The notes under the pieces: generated by a model
Seen by the model: only the letters and a program-made list of their open reading frames with translations
Database searches by the model: none
What the model was told of the DNA's origin: nothing
NCBI GenBank assembly: GCA_947258365.1
Contig: CAMYIK010000008.1
Coordinates: 1-32,923 of the forward strand
Source of the DNA: an uncultured Thermoleophilia bacterium
GTDB lineage: Bacteria; Actinomycetota; Thermoleophilia; Miltoncostaeales; Miltoncostaeaceae
DNA length: 32,923 bases
Direction: 5' to 3'
In this document: piece by piece, positions 1 to 7,825 of the stretch
Numbering within the stretch: the stretch's first letter is position 1
How the letters are laid out: each line of letters opens with the position of its first letter
Program-made: the position numbers and the translations under genes

Positions 1-1669
1 GAGCCGTCACCGAGTTCTTGCCTATCGCCGCGCAACCGAGCGGATCCTCGATCTCGACCGCTCCTTCGCGCAGCTTGCCCTCGATGGCCGGGCGGTCGAC
101 CTCCCGGACGTGGGCACGACCATCCAAGCCAAGACCGTGGAATTGGTCGAGACCGGCGACATCGCTGCGCTGGCGAAGTTGCGAGCGCGGCTGCCGGAAG
201 GCCTCGCCGACATTGCCCGTCTTCGCGGACTTGGCCCAAAGCGAGCCCGATTGCTCTGGGACGAGGCCGAAATCGGCGACATCGCGTCGCTTCGCGAGGC
301 GCTTGCGGCGGGGCGGCTGTCCGACGTTCCGGGACTTGGCGCCAAGACGCTCGCGGGGATCGCCGCCCAGCTCGCGGAGCCCGAGGAGTTCGCCGGGCCG
401 CCAAGGGTGGCCATCGGTCGCGCGCTTCCGCTGGCTGAGCGCCTGGCCGCGGACCTGGCCGCGGTTCCGGGCGTCCAGCGAATTGAAATCGCGGGAGGGC
501 TGAGGCGTGGATCCGAGAGCGTCCACGACATCGACCTGGCGGCCGCGACCACCGACGCAGGGTGCCTCGCGCGGGCGCTCGCAGGGCACGAAGCCGTCAG
601 TCGCGTGGTCTCTGAAGGTGAACATCGAGTGGTCGCGGAGACGCACTCCGCGGTGCTCATCGAACTTCGTTCAGGCCCTCCGGAGTCCTTCGGAAACCTG
701 TTGCAGCACCTCACGGGCTCGGCAGCCCACAACACTCGCCTCCGAGAGCGCGCGGTAAAGATGGGGCTCTCGGTTAGTGAGCATGGCATCACCGATGCCA
801 CCGGTGCCGAGCTGACCCATCGGACCGAAGCCGAGGTTTACGCCGCCCTTGGTCTGGCGGAAATCCCGGCAGAGCTGCGCGAGGATGCTGATGAGTTCCG
901 CCTCGCCGAGGATGGGGATATTCCTGAGCTGGTGACCGGCGCGGATCTGCGTGGCGAGCTCCATTCGCACACCGACTGGAGCGACGGACGCGCAACCCTG
1001 GAGGAGATGATCGATGCCGCACGCGCCCGGGAGTACGAGTACCTCGTCATCACCGACCACTCGCCGCGTCAGGCCCAAGCTCGGGGTCTCGATGTGGAAC
1101 GCCTCCGCCGCCAAAACGACGTCGTGCGAGCGGCCGCTGAGGGCTTGGACGATCTGATCCTGGCGCACGGGACCGAAGTCGACGTACTTCCCAATGGTGG
1201 CCTGGACTTCCCCGACGACGTATTGGCGGAGCTCGAATTCGTCGTAGCGAGTCCCCATTCCGGCTTTGAGCAGCCGGCGGAAAAGTTCACCGGTCGTCTG
1301 ATCGAGGCCGCCGAGAATCCCTATGTGGACGTCATCGGGCATCCGACAGGCCGCATGCTGAACTCCCGCCGGCACAGCGCTGTCGATCTGGATGCTCTCG
1401 TCGAGGCAGCGGTACGGACCGGCACGGCGCTCGAGATCAATTCGCAACCTCGTCGGCTGGACCTTGACGCGCGTATGGCAAGGCGGGCGCGCGACGCGGG
1501 CGCGATGCTCAGCATCGACGCCGACGCGCACTCGCCAACTGCGCTTGATTTCCGCCGGTTCGGTGTTCTGGTGGCGCGCCGCGCCGGTCTCGGTCCGGAG
1601 CAGATCCTGAACACCCGGCCGTGGGCGCAGATTGCCGAGCGTCGCGCTCGGCGCATCGCCGACGCCTAG
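1..1669 (+). CDS. polX: DNA polymerase X / PHP-domain protein, 5'-truncated by window edge
   Basis: Family X DNA polymerase fused to a PHP phosphoesterase domain; family members act in DNA gap repair. The frame is open back to base 2, upstream of the tracked ATG at 110, and reads a typical helical N-terminal domain (HRVLAYRRATERI), so the start lies outside the window. Numbering from ATG 110: helix-hairpin-helix segments (RGLGPKRARLL, VPGLGAKTLAGI), then a palm with GGLRRGSESVHDIDL carrying the first two metal aspartates. The third aspartate, normally in a VDLR-type motif, is Glu185 here (IELRSGPPESF). The C-terminal PHP domain (about 285-510) keeps its metal motifs: HSHTDWSDG, ITDHS, GTEVD, GHPTGR, EINSQPRRLDL and DADAHS. 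The stop overlaps the convergent phosphatase gene by 4 nt. Family call is firm; full polymerase activity is uncertain because of the Asp-to-Glu change. Confidence 0.93.
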   Translation, partial: SRHRVLAYRRATERILDLDRSFAQLALDGRAVDLPDVGTTIQAKTVELVETGDIAALAKLRARLPEGLADIARLRGLGPKRARLLWDEAEIGDIASLREALAAGRLSDVPGLGAKTLAGIAAQLAEPEEFAGPPRVAIGRALPLAERLAADLAAVPGVQRIEIAGGLRRGSESVHDIDLAAATTDAGCLARALAGHEAVSRVVSEGEHRVVAETHSAVLIELRSGPPESFGNLLQHLTGSAAHNTRLRERAVKMGLSVSEHGITDATGAELTHRTEAEVYAALGLAEIPAELREDADEFRLAEDGDIPELVTGADLRGELHSHTDWSDGRATLEEMIDAARAREYEYLVITDHSPRQAQARGLDVERLRRQNDVVRAAAEGLDDLILAHGTEVDVLPNGGLDFPDDVLAELEFVVASPHSGFEQPAEKFTGRLIEAAENPYVDVIGHPTGRMLNSRRHSAVDLDALVEAAVRTGTALEINSQPRRLDLDARMARRARDAGAMLSIDADAHSPTALDFRRFGVLVARRAGLGPEQILNTRPWAQIAERRARRIADA

Positions 1670-2412
1670 TGCTCCGCGGCAATCAGGAGCTCCTGAAGGG
1701 CATCACGCACGCCCTCGGCCCCGTCGACAGACGCGTCGGCGAGCTCCGCTACATCGGGGTGGACCTCCGCGCTTCGGGCCAAGATGCACGCCGCATGGGC
1801 CAGTTCTCCCTCGCGGCGCATCTCACGCATCTCCCGCCAGGCGTCCGCGTCGGTGCGGTCGTCGCCGAAGTAGATCGCGACGCTCACGTTGGCATCAGAA
1901 AGCAGCGCCCGCGCCGCCGTGCCCTTGTCCACCCGCACCGGTGGGCGCACCTCGAGTACTCGCCGGCCCCAGCCGGCCATGAGTCCGGCTTGGATCGCCG
2001 AGGCCAATACCTCGTTTTCGAGCAGATCTCGCGCCAGCTCCTGGTTCGGTGCGTTCCGGTAGTGAAAGCTCAGCGTCGGTCCCTTGTCCTCCAGGGAGAT
2101 CCCCGCACCGCTCAGGGAATCCGCCTTCGACCAGTGAGCGGAGAACTGCTTGACGGCCTCGAGGAACGGCACGGCTTCGGCGGCGATCTCGATGACCGCG
2201 CCCTGGCGAAGCTGCATCCCGTGGTTCATCCCGGCGGGAAGATGGGGCATCCCGACCATGCGATCGAGGTCCTCCGGCGAGCGGCCGGTGACGAAGCCCA
2301 CCAGCGCGAAGCGTTCCGCGGCGGCCTCGAGCAGCGGGCGGACGCCCGCCAGCAGCTGCGCATCCGCGGCACGCGGCACGATGGGCGCCAACGTGCCATC
2401 GACATCGAACAG
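1666..2412 (-). CDS. otsB: Trehalose-6-phosphate phosphatase-like HAD hydrolase, start unclear
   Basis: HAD-superfamily phosphatase of the OtsB type, which dephosphorylates trehalose 6-phosphate. Visible motifs are FVTGRSPEDLDRMVG (HAD motif II region with an OtsB-like MPHLPAGMNHG segment), DKGTAARALL and YFGDDRTDADAW (motif IV, typical of OtsB). The tracked TTG start at 2391 is wrong: reading further upstream in frame gives ALLFDVDGTLAPI, which supplies the nucleophile motif DVDGT. No ATG, GTG or TTG exists in this frame before DVDGT. I place the end at a CTG at 2412 only as a placeholder. An ATG at 2462-2460 in another frame could serve if there is a one-base frameshift near 2415-2430. No otsA synthase lies nearby. 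Convergent with polX, divergent from the TauE-like gene. Confidence 0.78.
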   Translation of the reverse strand: MFDVDGTLAPIVPRAADAQLLAGVRPLLEAAAERFALVGFVTGRSPEDLDRMVGMPHLPAGMNHGMQLRQGAVIEIAAEAVPFLEAVKQFSAHWSKADSLSGAGISLEDKGPTLSFHYRNAPNQELARDLLENEVLASAIQAGLMAGWGRRVLEVRPPVRVDKGTAARALLSDANVSVAIYFGDDRTDADAWREMREMRREGELAHAACILARSAEVHPDVAELADASVDGAEGVRDALQELLIAAEH

Positions 2413-2460
2413 GAGCGCCGCCCGCTGAGGGTGTGCGTCTCCACGGCTGGAGGCAGTGGC

Positions 2461-3246
2461 ATGAACTCCGACGCTAGCAGCGCCGTCGCCGATCGATCCA
2501 CGCTGCCGGCGCTGATCGCTGTCGGTCTGATCGCGGGTTTGACCGCCTCGATCTTCGGGGTTGGAGGCGGCATCGTCATGGTGCCGTTGCTTATCGGGCT
2601 GCTGAGCTACGAAGCGAAGGCCGCGACCGCCACGTCACTCGCCGCGATCATCTTCACCGCGACTGTGGGTACCGCCACCCACGGGGCTCTCGGCAACGTC
2701 GACTGGGATCGCGGCCTGCTGATCGGAGTTCCGGCAATGCTCGGAGTGACGATCGGCGTGAGGGTCAAGGATCGGATTTCCTCACGCGCACTCACTTTCG
2801 GGTTCGCCGGTCTGATGGTACTGATCGCCCTGCGGCTGGCGCTCGGGACAGACGCCGACCCCGTCGACGTCTCGCTTCCGCTGGAGGTGGCGTTGGTCAT
2901 CACGCTCGGCATCGCGGCGGGCATCGCCGCCGGGTTGTTCGGCGTAGGCGGAGGGATCGTCTTCGTTCCTACGCTCGTGATCGTGCTCGGGATGGAGCAG
3001 CTGGGGGCGGAGGCGACGTCGTTGCTCGCGATCATTCCCGTGGCTTTGCTCGGTTCCTGGCAGAACTCCAAGCGGGGCAATGTGCGGTGGAATGACGCCA
3101 CCCTGATCGGAGCCGTATCGGTCGTAACGGCGATCGGCGGCGCCTTCATCGCCGATGTCGCTCCCGAGACCGCGCTCCAGGTCGGCTTCGCGGTTCTCCT
3201 GGTCGCCACCGCGGCTCAGCTCGCACTCCGCGCGCGGCGGGCCTAG
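2461..3246 (+). CDS. TauE/SafE-family membrane exporter
   Basis: Integral membrane protein of the TauE/SafE (former DUF81) family, whose members are proposed to move sulfite, sulfoacetate or other organosulfur anions across the membrane. It shows the two-fold internal repeat of the family: FGVGGGIVMVPLL near the N-terminus and FGVGGGIVFVPTLV in the second half, each followed by hydrophobic helices and TATSLA/EATSLLA segments. At 261 residues it has the usual size. The tracked ORF starts at 1621, but ATG 2461 is chosen because a strong Shine-Dalgarno GGAGG sits 7 nt upstream and the earlier part is the antisense of the phosphatase gene. Substrate cannot be told from sequence; no sulfur-metabolism genes are adjacent. 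Confidence 0.9.
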   Translation: MNSDASSAVADRSTLPALIAVGLIAGLTASIFGVGGGIVMVPLLIGLLSYEAKAATATSLAAIIFTATVGTATHGALGNVDWDRGLLIGVPAMLGVTIGVRVKDRISSRALTFGFAGLMVLIALRLALGTDADPVDVSLPLEVALVITLGIAAGIAAGLFGVGGGIVFVPTLVIVLGMEQLGAEATSLLAIIPVALLGSWQNSKRGNVRWNDATLIGAVSVVTAIGGAFIADVAPETALQVGFAVLLVATAAQLALRARRA

Positions 3247-3265
3247 GACGCGTTCGGTGCCCCTC

Positions 3266-3271
3266 TAGGCT
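3266..3271 (+). promoter_or_regulatory. -10-like box TAGGCT upstream of the VWA gene
   Basis: TAGGCT, then 7 nt (GGGGAGC), then the ATG at 3279. The GGGGAG is too close to the ATG to be a good Shine-Dalgarno site, so a leaderless start is favoured. Confidence 0.35.
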
Positions 3272-3278
3272 GGGGAGC

Positions 3279-4490
3279 ATGTTCGAAGGACTCTTCTTCG
3301 CGCTGCGCGGCCAGGGCGTCCCCGTCGCAATGGACGAGTGGCTCGGTCTCCAGGATGCCCTCGAGAGGGGGCTGACCCACTCGAGTCTGGGGAACTTCTA
3401 TTTGGTGGCGCGATCGTTGCTGGTCAAGTCTGAGCGCCACTACGACTCCTATGACGTGGCCTTCGAGCAGTACTTCTCCGGCATCGACTCCTCGGGTGAG
3501 GCGATCGGCGATCAGGTCTGGGACTGGCTCGCGGACCGGCCGGAGGCGCTGCGCCTCACTCCTGAGCAGAAGGCTCGGCTCGATGCTCTGATAGAGCGTC
3601 TCGACATGGACGAGATCCGGCAGCGGATGGAGGAGAGGCTCCGGAACCAGGACGATGCGCATCGCGGTGGCAACCGGCACGTTGGCACCGGTGGCACGTC
3701 CCCTTTTGGTCATTCCGGTTACCACCCGGGCGGCTTCCGGATCGGCGGCCAGAGCGGAAACCGGACGGCGGTCCAGGTGGCCGGCGAGCGCAGATGGCGC
3801 GATTACCGAAGCGATGAGACGCTCGGGGTACGGGACTTCAGCATCGCGCTGCGCCGTCTGCGCCGGCTCAGCAGCCGCCTTGAAGGCCCTGAGACCGAAC
3901 TGGATGTCCAGGCGACGATCGACGCCACCGCTGAGGCCGGCGGCAGGTTGGAGCTGGCGTTCACGCGGCCTCGCAAGAACGCCGTCCGGGTGCTTCTGCT
4001 GTTAGACGTCGGAGGCTCGATGGACGATCACGTCGCCGTCTGCAACCAGCTGTTCTCCGCGGTACATCAGGCGAATCACTTCGCCGACCTCCAGGTGCGC
4101 TACTTCCACAACTGCGTCTACGATCGGCTCTACCGCCGCGCGGATATGGATCCCCGCAACCAGGAGCTGACCCTCGATCTGCTCGCGCAGCTGTCATCCG
4201 ACTACAAGCTGGTCGTGGTTGGAGACGCCTGCATGGCGCCAAGTGAGCTGTCCATGGTCGGCGGAGCGATCGACTACTACCAACACAACGACGAGCCGGG
4301 CTGGACATGGCTCGAGCGGCTGTCAGAGCACTTCACCCACAGCGCGTGGCTGAATCCGGTTCCGGAGGCCCAGTGGGGAACGGTGCATGGCGCGCGTACT
4401 CTCAACGCGGTGCGGCGGCTCTACGGCATGCATGAATTGTCCGTCGACGGTCTCGAGGCCGCCGCCGGTGACCTGATGGTGCGGCGCTAG
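3279..4490 (+). CDS. CoxE-like VWA-domain protein
   Basis: A 403-residue protein of the CoxE / DUF58-VWA type, which normally works with a MoxR AAA+ ATPase as a metal-dependent adaptor or chaperone. The N-terminal 120 residues are an alpha-helical region (MFEGLFFALRGQGVPVAMDE), followed by a Gly/His-rich linker around 128-160, then the VWA domain. The MIDAS motif is intact as D243-V-G-G-S247 (LLLLDVGGSMDDH). The start at ATG 3279 is preceded by TAGGCT 7 nt upstream, a plausible leaderless -10 box. No MoxR lies beside it; the only MoxR in the window is about 23 kb away on the other strand. The 3' end overlaps the convergent epimerase by 4 nt (shared CTAG). Confidence 0.88.
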   Translation: MFEGLFFALRGQGVPVAMDEWLGLQDALERGLTHSSLGNFYLVARSLLVKSERHYDSYDVAFEQYFSGIDSSGEAIGDQVWDWLADRPEALRLTPEQKARLDALIERLDMDEIRQRMEERLRNQDDAHRGGNRHVGTGGTSPFGHSGYHPGGFRIGGQSGNRTAVQVAGERRWRDYRSDETLGVRDFSIALRRLRRLSSRLEGPETELDVQATIDATAEAGGRLELAFTRPRKNAVRVLLLLDVGGSMDDHVAVCNQLFSAVHQANHFADLQVRYFHNCVYDRLYRRADMDPRNQELTLDLLAQLSSDYKLVVVGDACMAPSELSMVGGAIDYYQHNDEPGWTWLERLSEHFTHSAWLNPVPEAQWGTVHGARTLNAVRRLYGMHELSVDGLEAAAGDLMVRR

Positions 4491-5437
4491 CCGACCGGCG
4501 AGGTCCGAAGCGCCGAGACCCAGGCGAGTTCCTGCTTAAGGCCCTCGCGGACTCCCGTCGTAGGACTCCAGCCAAGCGTCTCGCGTGCCCGCGTCGTGTC
4601 GGCACATGTGCGACGTACGTCTCCGCGTTGCACGTCGTGCCGCTCAAGCGGAATCTCCCGGCCGGCGAGGTCTTCGAGAGTGGCGATCACGTGCGACATC
4701 GTCGCCTCCTCACCGCCGCCGACGTTGTAGAGCGGCAGGGGGCGCTCGGTCTCGCCACAGCGCACGGTGGCATCAACGGCGTCGGCCACGTACGTGAAAT
4801 CGCGTGACTGGCCACCGTCGCCGTAGAGCGGGAAGACATCGCCTCCGTAAAGCGCTTCGCAGAGCTTTCGCATCGCCATGTCCGGGCGCTGACGTGGTCC
4901 ATAGACCGTGAAATACCTCAGGCCTACCTCGGACAGACCCAAGCCGCGGTAGATCCCGGCCAAATCCTCACAGGCACGCTTGGTCACGCCATAGGGCGAG
5001 CGCGGCATGGTCGGCGTCACGTCTTCGATCGTCGGATACTGCTCGGCGTCGCCATAGACGGACGAGGACGAGGCCCAAACCACCCGGCGGCAGCCATGCT
5101 CGAGTGCCGCGGCGAAGACTCGCTGGGTGGCGACGAGGTTGTCGGCGGTGTACTCGTCGAAGGCACCGAAGCTCTTCCTGACGCCAGCTTGTGCGGCCAG
5201 GTGGTAGACGACGTCGGCGTCTCGGACCAGTGGCGCGAGGTCGACGTCGACCAGGTCGGCCTCGACCATGTCGAACTTGTCCTCCAGCGCGAGCTGGGTG
5301 AGGTTCAGTTCCTTGTCGGGGCGGGGGTAGTAGTCGCGGAAGGCGTCGATCCCCACGACGCGGTGCCCATCGGCGATGAGCCGCTCGCAAAGATGCGAGC
5401 CGATGAAGCCGGCACAGCCGGTGACGAGTACATGCAT
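4487..5437 (-). CDS. NAD-dependent nucleotide-sugar epimerase (UDP-glucuronate/glucose 4-epimerase type)
   Basis: Extended short-chain dehydrogenase/reductase of 316 residues that epimerises or otherwise modifies a nucleotide sugar, feeding cell-surface polysaccharide synthesis. The Rossmann motif GCAGFIG is at 7-13, followed by the segment GIDAFRDYYP, which resembles UDP-glucuronate 4-epimerases. The catalytic set is present: a Ser-rich strand ASSSSVYG around 122-129 and Y149-x3-K153 (SPYGVTK). The RYFTVYGPRQRPDMA segment after it is also typical of that subgroup. Substrate assignment is inferred from these motifs. The start ATG 5437 lies 6 nt after a TAACCT box. It is divergent from the malic enzyme gene and convergent with the VWA gene. 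Confidence 0.88.
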   Translation of the reverse strand: MHVLVTGCAGFIGSHLCERLIADGHRVVGIDAFRDYYPRPDKELNLTQLALEDKFDMVEADLVDVDLAPLVRDADVVYHLAAQAGVRKSFGAFDEYTADNLVATQRVFAAALEHGCRRVVWASSSSVYGDAEQYPTIEDVTPTMPRSPYGVTKRACEDLAGIYRGLGLSEVGLRYFTVYGPRQRPDMAMRKLCEALYGGDVFPLYGDGGQSRDFTYVADAVDATVRCGETERPLPLYNVGGGEEATMSHVIATLEDLAGREIPLERHDVQRGDVRRTCADTTRARETLGWSPTTGVREGLKQELAWVSALRTSPVG

Positions 5438-5443
5438 AGGGTC

Positions 5444-5449
5444 AGGTTA
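5444..5449 (-). promoter_or_regulatory. -10-like box TAACCT, leaderless epimerase promoter candidate
   Basis: On the minus strand TAACCT lies 6 nt before the ATG at 5437, the distance expected when transcription begins at the start codon. No consensus -35 is visible. Confidence 0.35.
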
Positions 5450-5498
5450 GACCGGGTTTCGGGGTCCACGACTCGCCCTTCGAACAGATTCACCGAAC

Positions 5499-5534
5499 AG
5501 TCGACCTGAGGGCCAGTCGACTCCCAGGTAGGAT
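5499..5534 (+). promoter_or_regulatory. Possible promoter/operator of the malic enzyme gene
   Basis: The 118-bp gap between the divergent epimerase and malic enzyme genes carries two copies of AGTCGAC (5499-5505 and 5515-5521) with a 16-bp period, each containing the palindrome GTCGAC. A -10-like TAGGAT follows at 5529-5534, about 21 nt before the ATG. No good -35 is visible. Role as operator is inference. Confidence 0.3.
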
Positions 5535-5555
5535 GCCGCGCCGGAGCGCGCCCTG

Positions 5556-6959
5556 ATGTCGACCGTTGATCACAGCCTGACAATTCGAACCAAGTTGCCG
5601 AGCGACGTCGGCACCTTCGGTCAAGTGATCGCTGCGATCGGCAACGCCGGCGGCGAGGTCGGTGGCGTCGACCTGGTCCGCGCCGGCCCAAGCACCGTGA
5701 CGCGCGACATCACCGTCCAGGTTGTGGACGAGGCCGCGGCGGACGCCGTTCAGAAGGCGATCGGCGCACTCCGGGGCGTCGAAGTCGAGCACTCGCACGA
5801 CCGCGTTTTCACCTGCCACGTCGGCGGCAAGGTCACCATGCGCAACCGGGTTCCGGTCGCGACACGGGACGATCTCGCCATGGCCTACACCCCAGGTGTG
5901 GCCCGTGTCTGCATGGCCATCCACGATGATCCCGAGAAGGTCTGGGACTACACCATCCGCGGCAACTCGGTGATGGTCGTCAGTGACGGCAGCTCCGTCG
6001 TCGGCCAAGGCGACCTGGGGGCCGAGGCCTCACTTCCGGCGGTCGAGGCGAAGTGCGTCTTCCTGCGCGAACTCGCCGGTGTCGACGCGTTTCCGCTGCC
6101 CATCATCGAGCGCGACCCCGACAAGATGGCCGACATCATTGCGCGCTGCAGCTCGGTGTTCGCGGGCATCCACCTCACCGATATCGCGGCCCCTCGCTGC
6201 TTCGAGCTGGCGACCAAGCTGCGCGAGCGCATCGACATTCCGGTGCTTCACGATGATCAGGAAGGCACGGCGGCAGCCCTGCTGGCGGCGCTTACCAACG
6301 GTCTCAGAATCGCCGGAAAGACTCTTGAGGAGAGCACGATCGTCGTCGCGGGCCTTGGCCCGGGCGGAATGTCGATTGTTCGCATTCTCATCGCCGCAGG
6401 CGTGGGCAAAAGCCTGATCGCATGTGATCGCCAAGGCGCGGTCACCTCAGAGCGCTCGGATCTCAGCGACCAGCTCGCCTGGGTGGCGGCAAATACCAAC
6501 CCCGAGGGCAAAAGCGGCGGCGCGGCAGCCTTGATCGAGGATGCCGACGCATTCATCGGCTTGTCCTCCTCAGGGATCCTCACCGCGGCCGACGTCCGGC
6601 GTATGGCGGAGAACCCGGTGGTGCTCGCACTCGCCATGCCCGACCCGGAGCTCCCGCCTTCCGACGCGCTCGAGGTTGCCGGCGTCTACGGTACCGGCCG
6701 GCCCGATTTGCCGAACCAGATCAACTCCGCGTTGGCCTATCCCGGTATCTGGCGCGGTGCGCTTGACTGCAGGGCGCGCCACCTGAACCAGGCCATGATC
6801 ATGGCCGCGGCCCGCGCGATCGCCGACACATGCGGCAGCGCCCTGAGCGAGGGCTACGTCGTGCCGTCGGTGTTGAACCCGGACTTGGTCGACGATGTGG
6901 CCAAGGCCGTGCGTACGACCGCTGAAGCGACAGGCGCCGCACGCGCCTGGTCCATGTAA
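5556..6959 (+). CDS. NAD(P)-dependent malic enzyme with N-terminal ACT domain
   Basis: Oxidative decarboxylation of malate to pyruvate with reduction of NAD(P), linking the TCA cycle to pyruvate. Residues 1-88 form an ACT-type ligand-binding domain (IRTKLPSDVGTFGQVI), suggesting allosteric control by an amino acid or similar ligand. The malic domain follows with AYTPGVARVC (Tyr111) and VEAKCVF (Lys166). The metal-site motif is HDDQEGTA at 232-239, where many homologues have HDDQHGTA. The NAD domain has VVAGLGPGGMSIVRIL and ends with NQINSALAYPGIWRGALD. ATG 5556 is supported by GGAG 9 nt upstream. The last eight codons and part of the stop are repeated 73 bp downstream. Cofactor preference is not determined. 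Confidence 0.92.
   Translation: MSTVDHSLTIRTKLPSDVGTFGQVIAAIGNAGGEVGGVDLVRAGPSTVTRDITVQVVDEAAADAVQKAIGALRGVEVEHSHDRVFTCHVGGKVTMRNRVPVATRDDLAMAYTPGVARVCMAIHDDPEKVWDYTIRGNSVMVVSDGSSVVGQGDLGAEASLPAVEAKCVFLRELAGVDAFPLPIIERDPDKMADIIARCSSVFAGIHLTDIAAPRCFELATKLRERIDIPVLHDDQEGTAAALLAALTNGLRIAGKTLEESTIVVAGLGPGGMSIVRILIAAGVGKSLIACDRQGAVTSERSDLSDQLAWVAANTNPEGKSGGAAALIEDADAFIGLSSSGILTAADVRRMAENPVVLALAMPDPELPPSDALEVAGVYGTGRPDLPNQINSALAYPGIWRGALDCRARHLNQAMIMAAARAIADTCGSALSEGYVVPSVLNPDLVDDVAKAVRTTAEATGAARAWSM
6933..6958 (+). repeat. 26-bp direct repeat, copy 1 (end of malic enzyme gene)
   Basis: This copy is made of the last eight codons of the malic enzyme gene plus the TA of its stop codon (begins GGCGCCGCACGCGCC). 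It matches 7006-7031 exactly. Confidence 0.95.
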
Positions 6960-7005
6960 AGCCCTCAGCGTGCGCGCCTGCGCTCGCCGATCGGACTTCA
7001 CATGG

Positions 7006-7031
7006 GGCGCCGCACGCGCCTGGTCCATGTA
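7006..7031 (+). repeat. 26-bp direct repeat, copy 2 (intergenic)
   Basis: Exact second copy of 6933-6958, 73 bp downstream, in the gap before the convergent ABC permease gene. It is followed by G, so it would read TAG where the gene reads TAA. It looks like a small tandem duplication of a gene end with a diverged middle. Confidence 0.95.
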
Positions 7032-7043
7032 GCCCCGCGGGCT
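7031..7043. terminator. Short GC hairpin between convergent genes
   Basis: AGCCC-CGC-GGGCT forms a perfect 5-bp stem with a 3-nt loop right at the end of the ABC permease gene, between two convergent genes. There is no T-run, so termination is only a possibility. Confidence 0.25.
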
Positions 7044-7825
7044 TAAGCGACCAGAACCCGCCGCATGCGGCGCAGTGGGATCGGGAAGATCACCACGACC
7101 ACGAGCATCAGCACCAATACGTGGAGTCCGGTGAAAGCGCCGACCTCGCCCGTGGTCGAATCGCGTACCGCCTCAACCAGGTGCGAGAGCGGCAGACACC
7201 ACCCGATGATCTGCGCCCAGCGCGGCAGCTCGTCAAACGGGAAGAAGACCCCACCGAACAGGAACATCGGGGTAAGGACTCCGGTGAAGAAGATATTGAA
7301 GTGCTCGATGCTGCTGACGAACGCTGTGTAGGCCATCCCGAGCGCCGCGAAAGTCAGTCCGCCAAGCAACATCACCGGCAACGCGAGCACCACCCAGAGC
7401 GAGCTCACCAGGCCGAAGGCGGCCATCACGATCAAGAACACGGTCCCGTAGATCAGGCCGCGAGTGGCGCCCCAGAGGTACTCACCCACGACGACGTCCT
7501 CGACCTCGAGCGGTGTCGTGATGATCGCCTCGGTCACGTGCCTCACGTGGATCCGTACGAAGGCGTTGTACGTGGTCTCGAGGATCGCGCCGAACATCAC
7601 CGTCGAGGCAGCCACGCCGGGGGCGATGAACTCGACGTAGTCGACACCGCGCACGCTCGACAGGTACGCCCCGAGGCCGAGTCCCATGATGCTCAGATAG
7701 GCGACGCTCTCGATGAAGCGAGGTATCAGCGTCACGAAGATCGTCTTGCGAGCGATCGTGGCGTTGCGCTGCCACATGCGGAGCGCACCCACGGGAGAGA
7801 ATCGGTAAACGCCGAGCATCTGCAT
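7043..7825 (-). CDS. ABC-2 type transporter permease (NodJ-like), no ATPase partner nearby
   Basis: Membrane subunit of an ABC-2 exporter, the class that moves polysaccharides, lipids or drugs outward. About six hydrophobic helices can be seen, with the family features VEFIAPGVAASTVMFGA, a cytoplasmic segment EAIITTPLEVEDVVVGEYLWG, and the C-terminal signature FGGVFFPFDELPRWAQ followed by PLSHLVEAVRD. The ORF track extends the start to 8071, but that N-terminus is non-hydrophobic filler; ATG 7825 (MQMLGVYRFSPVGALRMW) or ATG 7819 gives the normal 260-residue protein. The expected nucleotide-binding subunit is absent on either side: upstream lies only a decayed DUF418 fragment. Substrate is unknown. 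Confidence 0.88.
   Translation of the reverse strand: MQMLGVYRFSPVGALRMWQRNATIARKTIFVTLIPRFIESVAYLSIMGLGLGAYLSSVRGVDYVEFIAPGVAASTVMFGAILETTYNAFVRIHVRHVTEAIITTPLEVEDVVVGEYLWGATRGLIYGTVFLIVMAAFGLVSSLWVVLALPVMLLGGLTFAALGMAYTAFVSSIEHFNIFFTGVLTPMFLFGGVFFPFDELPRWAQIIGWCLPLSHLVEAVRDSTTGEVGAFTGLHVLVLMLVVVVIFPIPLRRMRRVLVA

Noticed and set aside
1621-2460. N-terminal extension of the TauE-like ORF
   Set aside because: It is the antisense of the phosphatase gene; a GGAGG ribosome site places the start at ATG 2461.
5481-5500. LexA/SOS box
   Set aside because: Two CGAACAG half-sites are in direct, not inverted, orientation, so they do not make a proper actinobacterial LexA palindrome.
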